60,919 nucleotides of DNA from positions 1 to 60,919 of the forward strand of contig JAFGPB010000087.1 of NCBI GenBank assembly GCA_016926205.1, written 5' to 3'. This document shows positions 18,968 through 28,169 of this stretch, in pieces. Under the pieces are notes generated by a model, which worked only from the letters and a program-made list of their open reading frames with translations, did no database searches and had not been told where the DNA came from. Position numbers and translations under genes: made by a program. Position 1 is the stretch's first letter. Each line of letters begins with the position of its first letter. The stretch comes from Bacteroidales bacterium (GTDB taxonomy: Bacteria > Bacteroidota > Bacteroidia > Bacteroidales > UBA10428).

Positions 18968-18999
18968 CAAAGATAAAAATAATATAACAAACTGCAAAA
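18968..18999 (-). promoter_or_regulatory. Bacteroidota-type promoter for rimP-nusA-infB
   Basis: On the minus strand TTTTG (18995-18999) is followed after exactly 19 bp by TATCTTTG (18968-18975), matching the phylum -33 (TTTG) and -7 (TAnnTTTG) elements. Transcription would start near 18961, about 50 bp before rimP. The remainder of the gap to 19141 is AT-rich and shows no gene; I did not find an equally good promoter for the divergent HD-domain gene. Confidence 0.65.
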
Positions 19000-19140
19000 T
19001 TTTCGTCAAATACTTTAATTACAGATAATTAAGGATCATGTATAAATGGATGCCATGGTTGCCTGCTATAAATTATAATTGCTTTTGTGCAATTAATGCA
19101 TTAATTTGCTGTTTATTTTAAGACCCGATTAACATGTCAA

Positions 19141-20391
19141 TTGTCCGCACCTGTGAATAAACGAAAAATCGTAAATGATCCGGTTCACGGATTTATAAAG
19201 ATACCTACTGATTTTATTTTTGACCTGCTTGAACATCCTCATATACAACGCCTGAGAAGAATAAAACAGCTCGGACTGACCAGTTTTGTGTATCCGGGCG
19301 CAACCCACAGCCGTTTTCAACATGCTTTGGGAACTGTACACCTTATGGACATGGCAATTGATATCCTCAGGCAAAAGGACATCACAATTACCGACGAAGA
19401 AGCTGAATCTTCCCTTGCTGCCATACTGCTGCACGATATCGGCCATGGCCCTTTCTCTCATGCACTCGAAGAAAGTATCATACAACACCTAACCCATGTC
19501 GATCTTTCAAAAATGCTGATCAAAAGACTCAATGTTGATTTTTCAGGCAAGCTTAATATGGCCATGGATATTTTCAACAACAAGTACCCGAAAAAATTTC
19601 TCCACCAGCTCATCTCGGGACAACTGGATATGGACAGAATGGATTACCTGATGCGTGACAGCTTTTATACAGGAGTGGCAGAAGGAATAATTGGTACCGA
19701 ACGGATCATTAAAATGCTCAATGTAATTGATGATCAGCTTGTAGTTGAATCAAAGGGCATCTATTCCATCGAAAAGTTTTTAATTGCCAGGCGGATCATG
19801 TATTGGCAGGTTTACTTTCATAAAACTGTCATTGCAGCTGAAAATCTCCTGGTAAAATTGTTACAGCGTGCCAAATACATCGCTGCCGCTGACCACAGCC
19901 TTTTTGCAACGGAAGCCTTTGATTATTTCCTCAGGAACAGGATCAGTAAAGAAAATATTGATGAAAACGAAGACCGGATCCTTGACCATTTTACCAGTCT
20001 TGATGATGAAGACATCACGGTTTCAGCAAAGGCATGGCAGAAACACTCCGATAAACTGCTGTCACTGATGTCCCGCAACCTGATCCAGCGCGTACTCCCC
20101 AGGGTCAATATTCAGGATTCCCCGTTCCAGGATGAAGCGGTCAGTCAACACATTCAGCAGGTCCGTGAGCATTACGGACTGGACGATGTTGAGGCAGGGT
20201 ATCTGGTTTTTGCGGGTGTTATCTCCAATAAGGCATACAGTGGTCAGACCGAAACCATAAAGATCCTTTACAACACAGGCGAAATAAAAGACCTGTCTGA
20301 TGCTTCCGATTTGTTCGGAACCTCAAACCTCACAGAGAACATCAACAAATATTTTTTATGCCATCCGAAAGAATATGCCTTAAATTATTAA
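19141..20391 (+). CDS. HD-domain phosphohydrolase (dGTPase-like)
   Basis: A 416-residue HD-superfamily protein. The metal-binding HD signature is plain: a first His in RFQHALGTVHLMD, the His-Asp pair in AAILLHDIGHGPFSHALE, and a distal Asp in LDMDRMDYLMRDSFYTG. The opening KIVNDPVHGFIKIP and the HIQRLRRIKQLG segment are typical of the broadly distributed relatives of dNTP triphosphohydrolases. The precise substrate is not known from sequence. The only in-frame start near the beginning of the conserved region is TTG at 19141; an ATG at 19134 is in another frame and meets a stop within nine codons. It is followed by the lipid A genes lpxD, lpxC-fabZ and lpxA on the same strand. Confidence 0.85.
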   Translation: MSAPVNKRKIVNDPVHGFIKIPTDFIFDLLEHPHIQRLRRIKQLGLTSFVYPGATHSRFQHALGTVHLMDMAIDILRQKDITITDEEAESSLAAILLHDIGHGPFSHALEESIIQHLTHVDLSKMLIKRLNVDFSGKLNMAMDIFNNKYPKKFLHQLISGQLDMDRMDYLMRDSFYTGVAEGIIGTERIIKMLNVIDDQLVVESKGIYSIEKFLIARRIMYWQVYFHKTVIAAENLLVKLLQRAKYIAAADHSLFATEAFDYFLRNRISKENIDENEDRILDHFTSLDDEDITVSAKAWQKHSDKLLSLMSRNLIQRVLPRVNIQDSPFQDEAVSQHIQQVREHYGLDDVEAGYLVFAGVISNKAYSGQTETIKILYNTGEIKDLSDASDLFGTSNLTENINKYFLCHPKEYALNY

Positions 20392-20497
20392 TTTTGTTGT
20401 GAACACAAGATATGTCAGATATTCCGGTTCGCTTACGGAAGGACATTTGAGGGAATAATTTGTATTGTATTGCGAAAAAACAGAAAATATCTCATCC

Positions 20498-21538
20498 ATG
20501 AATTTTACAGCAAAAAGAATTGCCGAGTTTACAAATGGTGAAATAGTAGGGAATCCTGATGAAATCGTACATGACATTTCCAGGATCGAAGAAGGGAAAA
20601 AAGGGACTCTTGCCTTTCTTGCCAATCCCAAATACGAAAAATACCTTTACGACACCAAGGCATCAATAATACTCGTCAACCGGGAACTTGTAATCAACGG
20701 CAGCATTAAATCCACCCTGATCCGGGTTGAAAACGCGTACAACGCATTTACCTCCCTTCTCGAATTGTATGCGGGCTCCCTGCATGAAAAAACCGGGATC
20801 GAGCAGCCTTCTTTCATCGACCCCACTGCAAAAATCGGAAATAACGTTTATATCGGGGCTTTCGCATATATTGGGCCCAAAGCTGTAATTGGCAATAATG
20901 TTAAAATCTATCCTCAATCCTATGTTGGTGAAGGCACTGAAATAAGAGACCATACAATCCTTTACTCGGGTGTCAAGATCTATCACGACTGCATTATCGG
21001 TTCCCATTGTATCTTTCATTCCGGTTCTGTAATCGGTGGTGACGGCTTTGGGTTTGTTCAGCAGGACGATATGCAACAAAGAAAAATTCCACAGCTTGGT
21101 AATGTTATCATTGAGGATCATGTTGAAGCAGGTTCAAATGTAACCATCGACAGGGCAACAATCGGATCGACCATCATACGGAAAGGCGTCAAGCTGGATA
21201 ATCTGATCCAGATCGGCCATAATGTTGAGGTAGGTGAAAATACCGTGATTGTCGCCCAGGCGGGAATTGCCGGTTCCACTAAAGTCGGGGAAAACTGTAT
21301 GATTGGAGGACAAGCGGGTCTCGCCGGACATTTAAAAATAGGAGATAGTGTCAAAATCGGAGCACAATCAGGTGTAACCAACAGTATAAAAGCTAACGAG
21401 ACGGTTCTAGGTTCGCCGGCCATGAATGCTTCGAAACAGGTGAAGGCAATGGTGATTTACAAAAGTCTGCCTGAAATGTATCAAAGAATCACAGATCTTG
21501 AAAAAGAAATTGCGTTGTTGCGCAAGGAAAAGGAATAA
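20498..21538 (+). CDS. lpxD: UDP-3-O-acylglucosamine N-acyltransferase LpxD
   Basis: LpxD adds the second, N-linked hydroxyacyl chain to UDP-3-O-acyl-glucosamine in lipid A synthesis. The product from ATG 20498 is 346 residues: an N-terminal uridine-binding domain ([17 protein letters not shown]), then a left-handed beta-helix of hexapeptide repeats ([20 protein letters not shown] onwards) and a C-terminal helix. The catalytic His region is [19 protein letters not shown] followed by DGFGFVQ. The frame is open 11 codons further upstream from a TTG at 20465, but alignment to the family favours [11 protein letters not shown]. It lies between the HD-domain gene and lpxC-fabZ. Confidence 0.96.
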   Translation: MNFTAKRIAEFTNGEIVGNPDEIVHDISRIEEGKKGTLAFLANPKYEKYLYDTKASIILVNRELVINGSIKSTLIRVENAYNAFTSLLELYAGSLHEKTGIEQPSFIDPTAKIGNNVYIGAFAYIGPKAVIGNNVKIYPQSYVGEGTEIRDHTILYSGVKIYHDCIIGSHCIFHSGSVIGGDGFGFVQQDDMQQRKIPQLGNVIIEDHVEAGSNVTIDRATIGSTIIRKGVKLDNLIQIGHNVEVGENTVIVAQAGIAGSTKVGENCMIGGQAGLAGHLKIGDSVKIGAQSGVTNSIKANETVLGSPAMNASKQVKAMVIYKSLPEMYQRITDLEKEIALLRKEKE

Positions 21539-21645
21539 CCGGACCTGTAAAGACTTTTAAATGAATCATAAAATACCGACAATCCCATAAATCCACTATG
21601 GAATTGTTCACAGTTCCTCCGTAAATGAACCGGAAATAAACGATC

Positions 21646-21672
21646 CTGCCGTGCAAAACTCCATCCCGGCAG
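21646..21672 (+). terminator. Weak hairpin after lpxD
   Basis: CTGCCG and CGGCAG are separated by 15 bases and followed by TCTTTT. The stem is only six pairs, so this is a weak candidate terminator in the 226-bp gap between lpxD and lpxC-fabZ. No gene is visible in that gap. Confidence 0.3.
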
Positions 21673-21715
21673 TCTTTTAACAAATCCGTGTCAGTCAATA
21701 TATCTGAAGGAGAAC

Positions 21716-21744
21716 TTGCGTTTTCATATTTTTTTATAATTTCG
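21716..21744 (+). promoter_or_regulatory. Candidate promoter for lpxC-fabZ
   Basis: TTG at 21716-21718 and TAATTTCG at 21737-21744 are 18 bp apart, close to the phylum consensus except for the C in place of T in the -7 box. Transcription would start near 21751, about 14 bp before the lpxC ATG. Confidence 0.4.
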
Positions 21745-21764
21745 TCATTATTTTTTAATTCTTT

Positions 21765-23165
21765 ATGTCTGAAAAGCAGAGAACCATAGCCGGTAAGGCA
21801 AGGTTAAGCGGAAGGGGACTGCATACCGGAGCTGAAGTGGAAGTGATCATCTGCCCGGCTCCCGAAAATCAAGGCTATCAGTTTATAAGAAAAGATCTTG
21901 AAGGCTCACCTTCAATCCGCGCACTGGCAGAAAATGTAAAAGTAACGGACCGGAGCACAACACTTTTTGAGAACAACGCCTCCATGTCCACGGTGGAACA
22001 TTTGTTGGCAGCATTATATGGCCTTGGTATTGACAATGCATCAATCGAGGTTAACGGACCGGAAATACCCATCATCGACGGGAGCTCCAGGCCTTTTGTG
22101 GAAGCCATACTCAATGCAGGGATCAAAGAACAGGAAGCAGACCGGCATTATTACCCTATTAAGGAAAAAATCACCTTCAGGGATGACAAACAGCAGATAG
22201 AGATTGTAGCCTATCCCGATGATCATTTCAGTGTTGATGTCCACATCCAGTACGATTCCAATGTGATTGGCCACCAATATGCCACTTTAAGGAATCTGGA
22301 TCAGTTCGAGAAGGACTTCTCTGCATGCAGAACTTTTGTGTTCCTTTATGAGCTTGAATATCTCCTAAAGAACAACCTAATCAAAGGTGGTGATCTTGAA
22401 AACGCCATTGTCATATCTGACCGTCCTGTCAGCCAGCAGGAATTTGACAGGCTTGCCAACCTGCTGGGTAAACCTTCCGTCAAAGCAAAAACTGACGGGA
22501 TCCTGAATGATAAGGATCTTGTATTTCCAAACGAACCTGCCCGCCATAAGCTTCTTGATGTAATCGGGGACCTGGCCCTGTGCGGTGTGCGGCTTAAAGG
22601 AAAAATCATTGCGACTCGTCCCGGTCATCACGCCAACGTGGAATTTGCCAAAATCCTCAGGAAACACATCAAACAAGCTTTGCACAAACATGTGCCTCCT
22701 GAATATGATCCGGAAAAGGAACCCCATTTCAACATTAACCAGATCCAGAAAATGTTGCCGCACCGGTACCCGTTCCTGCTGGTTGACAAAATCACGTATA
22801 TGGACGCCTGGGTCGTGTGCGGTATTAAAAATGTCACCATGAACGAGTCCTTTTTCGAAGGACATTTCCCTGATGAGCCCATTATGCCCGGCGTATTGCA
22901 AATCGAAGCCCTTGCCCAGGTTGGTGGCATTCTGCTTTTAAGCAGTGTACCCGATCCTGAAAACCATTTGTTGTATTTCCTCCGTATTGATTCCGTTAAA
23001 TTTAAACGTAAAGTTGTGCCCGGAGACACACTGAACATCAAAATGGAACTCAAGGAGCCGATCAAGCGGGGAATTGCTCTTTGCAAAGGCGAAGGATTTG
23101 TGGGCAATAATCTTGTCATCGAAGCAGAATTTATGGCTCAACTGGCAAAAAAGCCAGATTTATAA
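21765..23165 (+). CDS. lpxC/fabZ: Bifunctional UDP-3-O-acyl-GlcNAc deacetylase / 3-hydroxyacyl-ACP dehydratase (LpxC-FabZ fusion)
   Basis: A 466-residue fusion known from the Bacteroidota. The N-terminal about 310 residues are LpxC, the zinc deacetylase committing to lipid A: a zinc His in MSTVEHLLAALYGLGIDNA, EIPIIDGSSRPFVEAI, and the HKLLDVIGDLALCG segment with His and Asp ligands. The C-terminal about 150 residues are FabZ, which dehydrates 3-hydroxyacyl-ACP in fatty acid synthesis: MLPHRYPFLLVDKI, the catalytic His in FFEGHFPDEPIMPGVLQIEA and the helix that follows. Both active sites look intact. The fusion ties lipid A and fatty acid synthesis, which compete for hydroxyacyl-ACP. lpxA follows 34 bp downstream. 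Confidence 0.97.
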   Translation: MSEKQRTIAGKARLSGRGLHTGAEVEVIICPAPENQGYQFIRKDLEGSPSIRALAENVKVTDRSTTLFENNASMSTVEHLLAALYGLGIDNASIEVNGPEIPIIDGSSRPFVEAILNAGIKEQEADRHYYPIKEKITFRDDKQQIEIVAYPDDHFSVDVHIQYDSNVIGHQYATLRNLDQFEKDFSACRTFVFLYELEYLLKNNLIKGGDLENAIVISDRPVSQQEFDRLANLLGKPSVKAKTDGILNDKDLVFPNEPARHKLLDVIGDLALCGVRLKGKIIATRPGHHANVEFAKILRKHIKQALHKHVPPEYDPEKEPHFNINQIQKMLPHRYPFLLVDKITYMDAWVVCGIKNVTMNESFFEGHFPDEPIMPGVLQIEALAQVGGILLLSSVPDPENHLLYFLRIDSVKFKRKVVPGDTLNIKMELKEPIKRGIALCKGEGFVGNNLVIEAEFMAQLAKKPDL

Positions 23166-23199
23166 AGTTTTCACAAAAAAAAGTATAATTGTTTTTTCA

Positions 23200-23988
23200 A
23201 TGAGCAAAGAAACGCTTAATGTAATCCATCCCGAAGCCAGGATCGGTAAAAATGTAGAAATCGGACCATTTACTACCATTTACGGAGATACCCGGATTGG
23301 TGACAATACCTGGATTGGTCCCAACGTGACCATCATGGATGGTGCACGCATCGGTATGAACTGCAGAATCTTTCCGGGTGCCGTAATCGCCGGAATTCCG
23401 CAGGACCTGAAATTTGCAGGAGAAATAACTACCGCTGAAATCGGGGATGGTACAACCATACGTGAATATGTTACCGTTAACCGGGGAACGAAATCCAAGG
23501 GAAAGACCCTTGTCGGAAGTGACTGTCTGCTTCAGTCCTATGTGCACATTGCACATGATTGCTTTATTGGCAATCACTGTATCTTATCGGGATACACCGG
23601 ACTCGGGGGAGAAGTGATCATTCAGGACTGGGCAATTCTGGGCGGAGGCAGCCTCATTCATCAGTTTGTCAAGATCGGTCAGCATGTGATGATACAGGGA
23701 GGCAGCAAGGTACAAAAGGATGTTCCCCCATACATAATGGCAGGACGTGATCCTCTGGTTTACGCAGGGCTGAATCTTGTCGGGCTCCGCAGGCGCAATT
23801 ATTCTCAGGAGAAGATCCAGGAGATACAGGAAATATACCGTACCATATATCAGAAAGGCCTGAATACCTCTGACGCCTTGCGAAATATTGAAGCGAGTTT
23901 TCCCCCTTCCTTTGAACGTGAATATATTATTCAATTCGTCAGGGAATCGGAAAGGGGGATTATTAAAGGACTGCTTGAGGAAGACTGA
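23200..23988 (+). CDS. lpxA: UDP-N-acetylglucosamine acyltransferase LpxA
   Basis: LpxA transfers a 3-hydroxyacyl chain to UDP-GlcNAc, the first step of lipid A synthesis. The 262-residue protein starts at ATG 23200 (MSKETLNVIHPEARIG); the frame is open further upstream, but that part overlaps lpxC-fabZ and does not resemble the family. A left-handed beta-helix of hexapeptide repeats fills about residues 8-190, with the catalytic His in SYVHIAHDCFIGNHC and the GIPQDLKF and NRGTKSKGKT segments. The C-terminal helical part (LVGLRRRNYSQEKIQEIQE) is typical. It lies 34 bp after lpxC-fabZ, probably one transcript. Confidence 0.97.
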   Translation: MSKETLNVIHPEARIGKNVEIGPFTTIYGDTRIGDNTWIGPNVTIMDGARIGMNCRIFPGAVIAGIPQDLKFAGEITTAEIGDGTTIREYVTVNRGTKSKGKTLVGSDCLLQSYVHIAHDCFIGNHCILSGYTGLGGEVIIQDWAILGGGSLIHQFVKIGQHVMIQGGSKVQKDVPPYIMAGRDPLVYAGLNLVGLRRRNYSQEKIQEIQEIYRTIYQKGLNTSDALRNIEASFPPSFEREYIIQFVRESERGIIKGLLEED

Positions 23989-24308
23989 AAGACCAGTCCG
24001 GTCCGTACCCTCCCTGAGCATTTCATTCAAACGCTGTCCGGGATTCTGTAATCATTCAAGACGCAGATCAGGTCATGTTCATGCGCACATTGGGGTAAAC
24101 AATCGCATCAATAAGCCCATACCCCGATAACCGTATATGAAACGATCCTTCCGGCAGGCGATGAAGCCGTACCACTTCCCGCAAGGTCAGCTCCGTAATA
24201 ATCACATACCCGCTTAATGCAGGAATTCATCTCCTCAGTCATTTCAACGGTAAACTCAGCATAGAGCGCAACCGAAACAATTATCAGTATAAATTGAACT
24301 AGATTTAT
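23989..24308. other. Non-coding gap between lpxA and the SUF operon
   Basis: About 320 bp without a convincing gene. On the minus strand an ATG-started frame at 24108-24242 encodes 44 residues (MTEEMNSCIKRVCDYYG... ending IGVWAY) with fairly protein-like composition. Its frame is also open for about 30 codons upstream, with a hydrophobic [14 protein letters not shown] stretch but no clear start. It may be a tiny gene, a remnant or chance. No clear terminator hairpin follows lpxA. Confidence 0.3.
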
Positions 24309-24316
24309 TATATTTG
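24309..24316 (+). promoter_or_regulatory. -7 promoter element of the SUF operon
   Basis: TATATTTG fits the phylum -7 consensus TAnnTTTG. No good -33 element sits 19-21 bp upstream. The predicted transcription start falls at about 24322-24325, inside the operator-like palindrome. Confidence 0.5.
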
Positions 24317-24321
24317 CGATT

Positions 24322-24340
24322 ATTTAGAATAATTCTAAAT
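24322..24340. promoter_or_regulatory. Fur/PerR-type operator palindrome upstream of sufB
   Basis: ATTTAGAAT-A-ATTCTAAAT is a perfect inverted repeat with 9-base arms around one central base. Its core TTAGAAT-A-ATTCTAA has the 7-1-7 form of Fur-superfamily boxes and is close to the PerR box (TTATAATnATTATAA). It covers the predicted transcription start, where a bound repressor would block sufB transcription. Control by iron or peroxide through a Fur-family protein is inference; no such regulator gene is in the window. Confidence 0.6.
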
Positions 24341-24436
24341 ACGATTGTACCGGCTTCGGCTGTAGCATCCTTGCTCTCCTGCCGGATATCAATCGTGCTT
24401 CAAGGCGATCAGGACATCAATCCGGATTTGCTGATG
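24341..24436 (+). promoter_or_regulatory. Potentially structured 5' leader of sufB
   Basis: Between the operator and the sufB ATG at 24482 lie 141 bp able to fold. ACGATTG (24341-24347) pairs with CAATCGT (24390-24396). Just inside, CCGGC (24350-24354) pairs with GCCGG (24381-24385), and the loop contains AGCA/TGCT. A second element has CATCA (24415-24419) facing TGATG (24432-24436) around a self-complementary AATCCGGATT. Function is unknown. The region is also open in the sufB frame from a TTG at 24314, which I do not take as coding. Confidence 0.35.
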
Positions 24437-24481
24437 GTTCAGGATGCGCCGACCTTCACAGGTAAAAACAGGATATTGAGA

Positions 24482-25930
24482 ATGAATGCATCACAGGATA
24501 AATTACTGGCTAAGGTTACACAGGCTGATTATAAATATGGTTTTTATACAGACATAGAAACGGATGCCTTTGCAAAAGGACTGAATGAGGATGTTGTACG
24601 GCAGATCTCCGGAAAGAAGAATGAGCCCGGGTTCATGCTCGATTTCCGTCTCAAAGCATACAGCCACTGGAAAACTATGAAAATGCCTGAATGGGCGCAT
24701 CTTACAATCCCTGAAATTGATTACCAGGACATCATATATTATGCTGCACCCCTGCAAAAACCCACACTCGGCAGCCTCGATGAAGTAGATCCCGAGTTGC
24801 TCAGAACATTCGAAAAACTGGGCATTCCCCTCGAGGAACAGAAACTGCTTTCAGGTGTTGCAGTGGATGCGGTAATGGACAGCATCTCTGTCAAGACCAC
24901 TTTTAAAGAAACCCTGGCAGAGCTGGGTGTCATCTTTTGTCCAATGAGTGAAGCCATCCGGGAGTATCCCGATCTCGCAAAAAAATACATCGGAAGTGTT
25001 GTTCCCTATACCGACAATTTTTTCGCAGCACTCAATTCGGCTGTTTTCAGTGACGGATCATTCTGCTATATACCCAAAGGGGTAAGGTGTCCCATGGAAT
25101 TGTCGACCTACTTCAGGATCAATATGGCCAATACCGGACAGTTTGAGAGAACCCTGATCATAGCCGAAGATGACAGTTATGTCAGTTATCTTGAAGGATG
25201 CACCGCACCCGTGCGTGATAACAATCAACTGCATGCCGCTGTTGTTGAGATCGTTGTTCTGGATAATGCGGAAGTGAAGTATTCTACCGTTCAGAACTGG
25301 TATCCTGGCGATAAAAACGGGAAAGGCGGCATATACAATTTCGTTACAAAAAGGGGGCTTTGTAAAGGTGATCATTCAAAGATCTCCTGGAACCAGGTAG
25401 AAACCGGCTCAGCAATTACATGGAAATATCCCAGCTGTATTCTTAAAGGAAACCATACCACGGGTGAATTTTATTCGGTTGCCATTACCAACAACTACCA
25501 GCAGGCAGATACAGGTACCAAAATGATACACATCGGGAAAAACAGCCGCAGTACGATCATTTCAAAGGGTATTTCTGCAGGTCACGGACAAAACAGTTTC
25601 CGGAGCCTGGTCAAGGTACTGAAAACAGCAGATAACGTCCGCAATTTCACGCAATGTGATTCCCTTCTGATGGGAGATCAGTGCGGCGCGCACACATTCC
25701 CCTATATTGAAGTGGAAAATGATTCCGCAGTCCTCGAGCATGAAGCCACAACCTCCAGGATCGGGGAAGACCAGATTTTCTACTGTAACCAGCGTGGTAT
25801 TGATACGGAAAATGCCATCGGACTGATCATAAACGGATATGCACGGGAAGTGCTGAACAAATTGCCCATGGAATTTGCCGTCGAAGCACAAAAGCTCCTT
25901 CAGATCAGTCTGGAAGGCAGCGTAGGGTAA
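24482..25930 (+). CDS. sufB: Fe-S cluster assembly scaffold protein SufB
   Basis: SufB is the main scaffold subunit of the SufBC2D complex, where sulfide and iron are assembled into clusters. From ATG 24482 the product is 482 residues, the standard length ([20 protein letters not shown]). Family segments include [54 protein letters not shown] and the C-terminal beta-helix region with the conserved Cys in [17 protein letters not shown], then [16 protein letters not shown]. The open frame continues 56 codons upstream to a TTG, but that stretch has no family similarity I recognise and overlaps the operator. It is the first gene of sufBCDSE-sufT. Confidence 0.97.
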   Translation: MNASQDKLLAKVTQADYKYGFYTDIETDAFAKGLNEDVVRQISGKKNEPGFMLDFRLKAYSHWKTMKMPEWAHLTIPEIDYQDIIYYAAPLQKPTLGSLDEVDPELLRTFEKLGIPLEEQKLLSGVAVDAVMDSISVKTTFKETLAELGVIFCPMSEAIREYPDLAKKYIGSVVPYTDNFFAALNSAVFSDGSFCYIPKGVRCPMELSTYFRINMANTGQFERTLIIAEDDSYVSYLEGCTAPVRDNNQLHAAVVEIVVLDNAEVKYSTVQNWYPGDKNGKGGIYNFVTKRGLCKGDHSKISWNQVETGSAITWKYPSCILKGNHTTGEFYSVAITNNYQQADTGTKMIHIGKNSRSTIISKGISAGHGQNSFRSLVKVLKTADNVRNFTQCDSLLMGDQCGAHTFPYIEVENDSAVLEHEATTSRIGEDQIFYCNQRGIDTENAIGLIINGYAREVLNKLPMEFAVEAQKLLQISLEGSVG

Positions 25931-26014
25931 ACAACAAATGGAACGGTCATCTGTTCGCAACAAGTCGGATAGGGTGACTCAAAAGAACAGATTCTTGAAA
26001 CCAAAAAAGTGTAT

Positions 26015-26761
26015 ATGCTTGAAATTAAAAATTTGCATGTAAACATTGAAGGAAAAGAAATATTGAAAGGTATCGATCTGCATGTCAGGGCAGGCGAGAT
26101 ACATGCCATTATGGGCCCCAACGGTTCGGGTAAAAGTACGCTCGCCTCCGCCATTGCGGGAAAGGATATTGTCGAGATCACAGAAGGAGAGATCAACTAT
26201 ATGGGAGAAAATCTGAAGGATATGAATCCGGAAGACAGGGCCCGAAAGGGTTTGTTTCTCGGATTTCAATACCCGGTCGAGATCCCCGGAGTTTCACTGG
26301 TAAACTTCATGAAGACGGCAATCAACGAAAACCGTAAATTTAAGGGACTGGAACCCATTTCTGCCTCGGAATTCCTGAAAATGATGAACGAAAAACAGGA
26401 GCTGGTGGGTTTGCATGCAAAGCTCACAAGCCGGTCTGTCAACGAAGGCTTTTCCGGCGGTGAGAAAAAACGCAACGAAATCTTCCAGATGGCGATGCTT
26501 GAACCCTTGCTTGCCATTCTTGACGAGACGGATTCGGGACTTGATATCGATGCAATGAAAATCGTCGCCAATGGTGTAAACAAACTGAAGCGAAGTTACA
26601 ATGCGACGATACTCATTACGCATTACCAGCGTCTGCTGGATTATGTCATCCCCGATTTTGTGCATGTTCTGTACAAAGGCAGAATTGTCAGGTCAGGCGA
26701 AAAAGAACTTGCCCAGGAGCTTGAAGAGAAAGGTTATGAGTGGATTGAGGAAGAAGTATAA
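26015..26761 (+). CDS. sufC: Fe-S cluster assembly ATPase SufC
   Basis: SufC is the ABC-type ATPase that drives rearrangement of the SufBC2D scaffold. From ATG 26015 the product is 248 residues; a GTG two codons earlier is possible. It shows Walker A GPNGSGKST, the Q-loop FLGFQYPVEIPGVS, the ABC signature FSGGEKKRNEI, Walker B LLAILDETDSGLD and the switch His in ILITHYQRLL. It lies 84 bp after sufB and 29 bp before sufD. Confidence 0.97.
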   Translation: MLEIKNLHVNIEGKEILKGIDLHVRAGEIHAIMGPNGSGKSTLASAIAGKDIVEITEGEINYMGENLKDMNPEDRARKGLFLGFQYPVEIPGVSLVNFMKTAINENRKFKGLEPISASEFLKMMNEKQELVGLHAKLTSRSVNEGFSGGEKKRNEIFQMAMLEPLLAILDETDSGLDIDAMKIVANGVNKLKRSYNATILITHYQRLLDYVIPDFVHVLYKGRIVRSGEKELAQELEEKGYEWIEEEV

Positions 26762-26790
26762 TAATATTTTAAACAATTGGTTGTGATAAA

Positions 26791-28158
26791 ATGAATCTGT
26801 TGACATCCGTTACCGAAATCAAACAGCAAATCATCGAACAGTTTGAAAAACACGCAGATGAATTATATAACGGCACAGGCAACCGGATAAACCGGTTTCG
26901 CAAACAGGCACTGGATGATTTCAACCGCCTCGGAATCCCGACAGCCAAAAACGAAAACTACCGTTACACACCCGTTGACAGGTTCCTGCAGGGCAGTTAT
27001 GACCTGGATCTTAAGGCCAATCCTTTCAGGATCGAACCGGAAGATGTTTTTAAATGCAACATTCCGGAACTGGATACTGATGTGCTGCTTTTTTTGAACG
27101 GATTCTATTATGGTTCAGGAAGACCCCTGAATGTACCTGACGGAGTCGTCATCTGCAGCCTGAATGAAGCATCGGAAAGGCATCCTGATATTTTTCAGGC
27201 CCATTATTCGAAGTATGCCAGCACCTCAGAGGACGGTCTTGTAGCCATGAACACTCTTTTCGCCCGCGACGGGATCTTTATATATCTTCCTGATGACGCA
27301 GTACTCAGACGTCCTCTGCAAATTATCAATCTCAGCCATTCATTCAACAACCTCCGGATCACCCGGCGAAACCTTGTTGTTGCCGGCAAAAACACGGCAG
27401 CCAGTCTTGTGATCTGCGACCATACACTATGTGAACAGAGCTATCACATCAATTCACTTACCGAAATAGTCCTGGACGACCATTCCCACATTGACTACAC
27501 CAGGATTCAGAATGAAAACAACCTTTCGGCACAGATTAACAATGTATTTGTCAACCAGCAGTCAGGCAGCCTTTTTAACAGCCATATCATTACATTGCAC
27601 GCCGGTCTGAGCAGAAACAATTTTTATGTAAATCTCATGGCACCTTTTTGTGAAAGCAATCTTTACGGATTGTTTCTTTGTGACAGGAAACAGCATGTGG
27701 CAAATTACACCCTGATGAATCATGACAGTCCGGATTGTCTTAGCAATCAATTGTTTAAGGGTATACTCGACGATGAAGCGACAGGAACCTTCAACGGCAA
27801 GATCCATGTCCGTAAGGATGCCCAAAAAACACGGGCATATCAGAGAAACAATAACATTTTGCTTTCATCAGCCTCAAAAATGAACTCAAAGCCTCATCTT
27901 GAAATATATGCGGACGATGTAAAATGCAGTCACGGTGCCACAACAGGCCAACTCGACAATGAAGCCCTGTTTTACGCCCGTACACGAGGTATCAGTGAGA
28001 AAGAAGCCAGGCATTTGCTGATGTATGCTTTTGCAAATGAAATCGTTTCAGAGATCTCAGTTGATATTCTCAGGGAACGCATCATTGAGATGATTGACAA
28101 AAGACTCAGGGGTGAATTGTCAAGATGCAACAATTGTGACATTCACTGCACCTCCTAA
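26791..28158 (+). CDS. sufD: Fe-S cluster assembly protein SufD
   Basis: SufD is the SufB paralog that completes the SufBC2D complex and is needed for iron acquisition by the scaffold. The 455-residue protein has a helical N-terminal domain (KENYRYTPVDRFL), a central beta-helix (HSHIDYTRIQNENNLSAQIN) and the C-terminal signature with the conserved His in DDVKCSHGATTGQLD followed by the helix EKEARHLLMYAFANEIV. It ends with a Cys-containing tail (RCNNCDIHCTS), an unusual Cys/His-rich terminus I cannot assign. Spacing to sufS is 11 bp. Confidence 0.96.
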   Translation: MNLLTSVTEIKQQIIEQFEKHADELYNGTGNRINRFRKQALDDFNRLGIPTAKNENYRYTPVDRFLQGSYDLDLKANPFRIEPEDVFKCNIPELDTDVLLFLNGFYYGSGRPLNVPDGVVICSLNEASERHPDIFQAHYSKYASTSEDGLVAMNTLFARDGIFIYLPDDAVLRRPLQIINLSHSFNNLRITRRNLVVAGKNTAASLVICDHTLCEQSYHINSLTEIVLDDHSHIDYTRIQNENNLSAQINNVFVNQQSGSLFNSHIITLHAGLSRNNFYVNLMAPFCESNLYGLFLCDRKQHVANYTLMNHDSPDCLSNQLFKGILDDEATGTFNGKIHVRKDAQKTRAYQRNNNILLSSASKMNSKPHLEIYADDVKCSHGATTGQLDNEALFYARTRGISEKEARHLLMYAFANEIVSEISVDILRERIIEMIDKRLRGELSRCNNCDIHCTS

Positions 28159-28169
28159 TCAGAATATTT

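Noticed and set aside
23989-24308. tRNA or other structured RNA gene
   Set aside because: No cloverleaf-like arms or CCA-type end found by eye; nor in other gaps over 150 bp.
24314-24481. 56-codon N-terminal extension of SufB from TTG
   Set aside because: Not part of the family, overlaps the operator palindrome; ATG 24482 gives the standard 482 residues.
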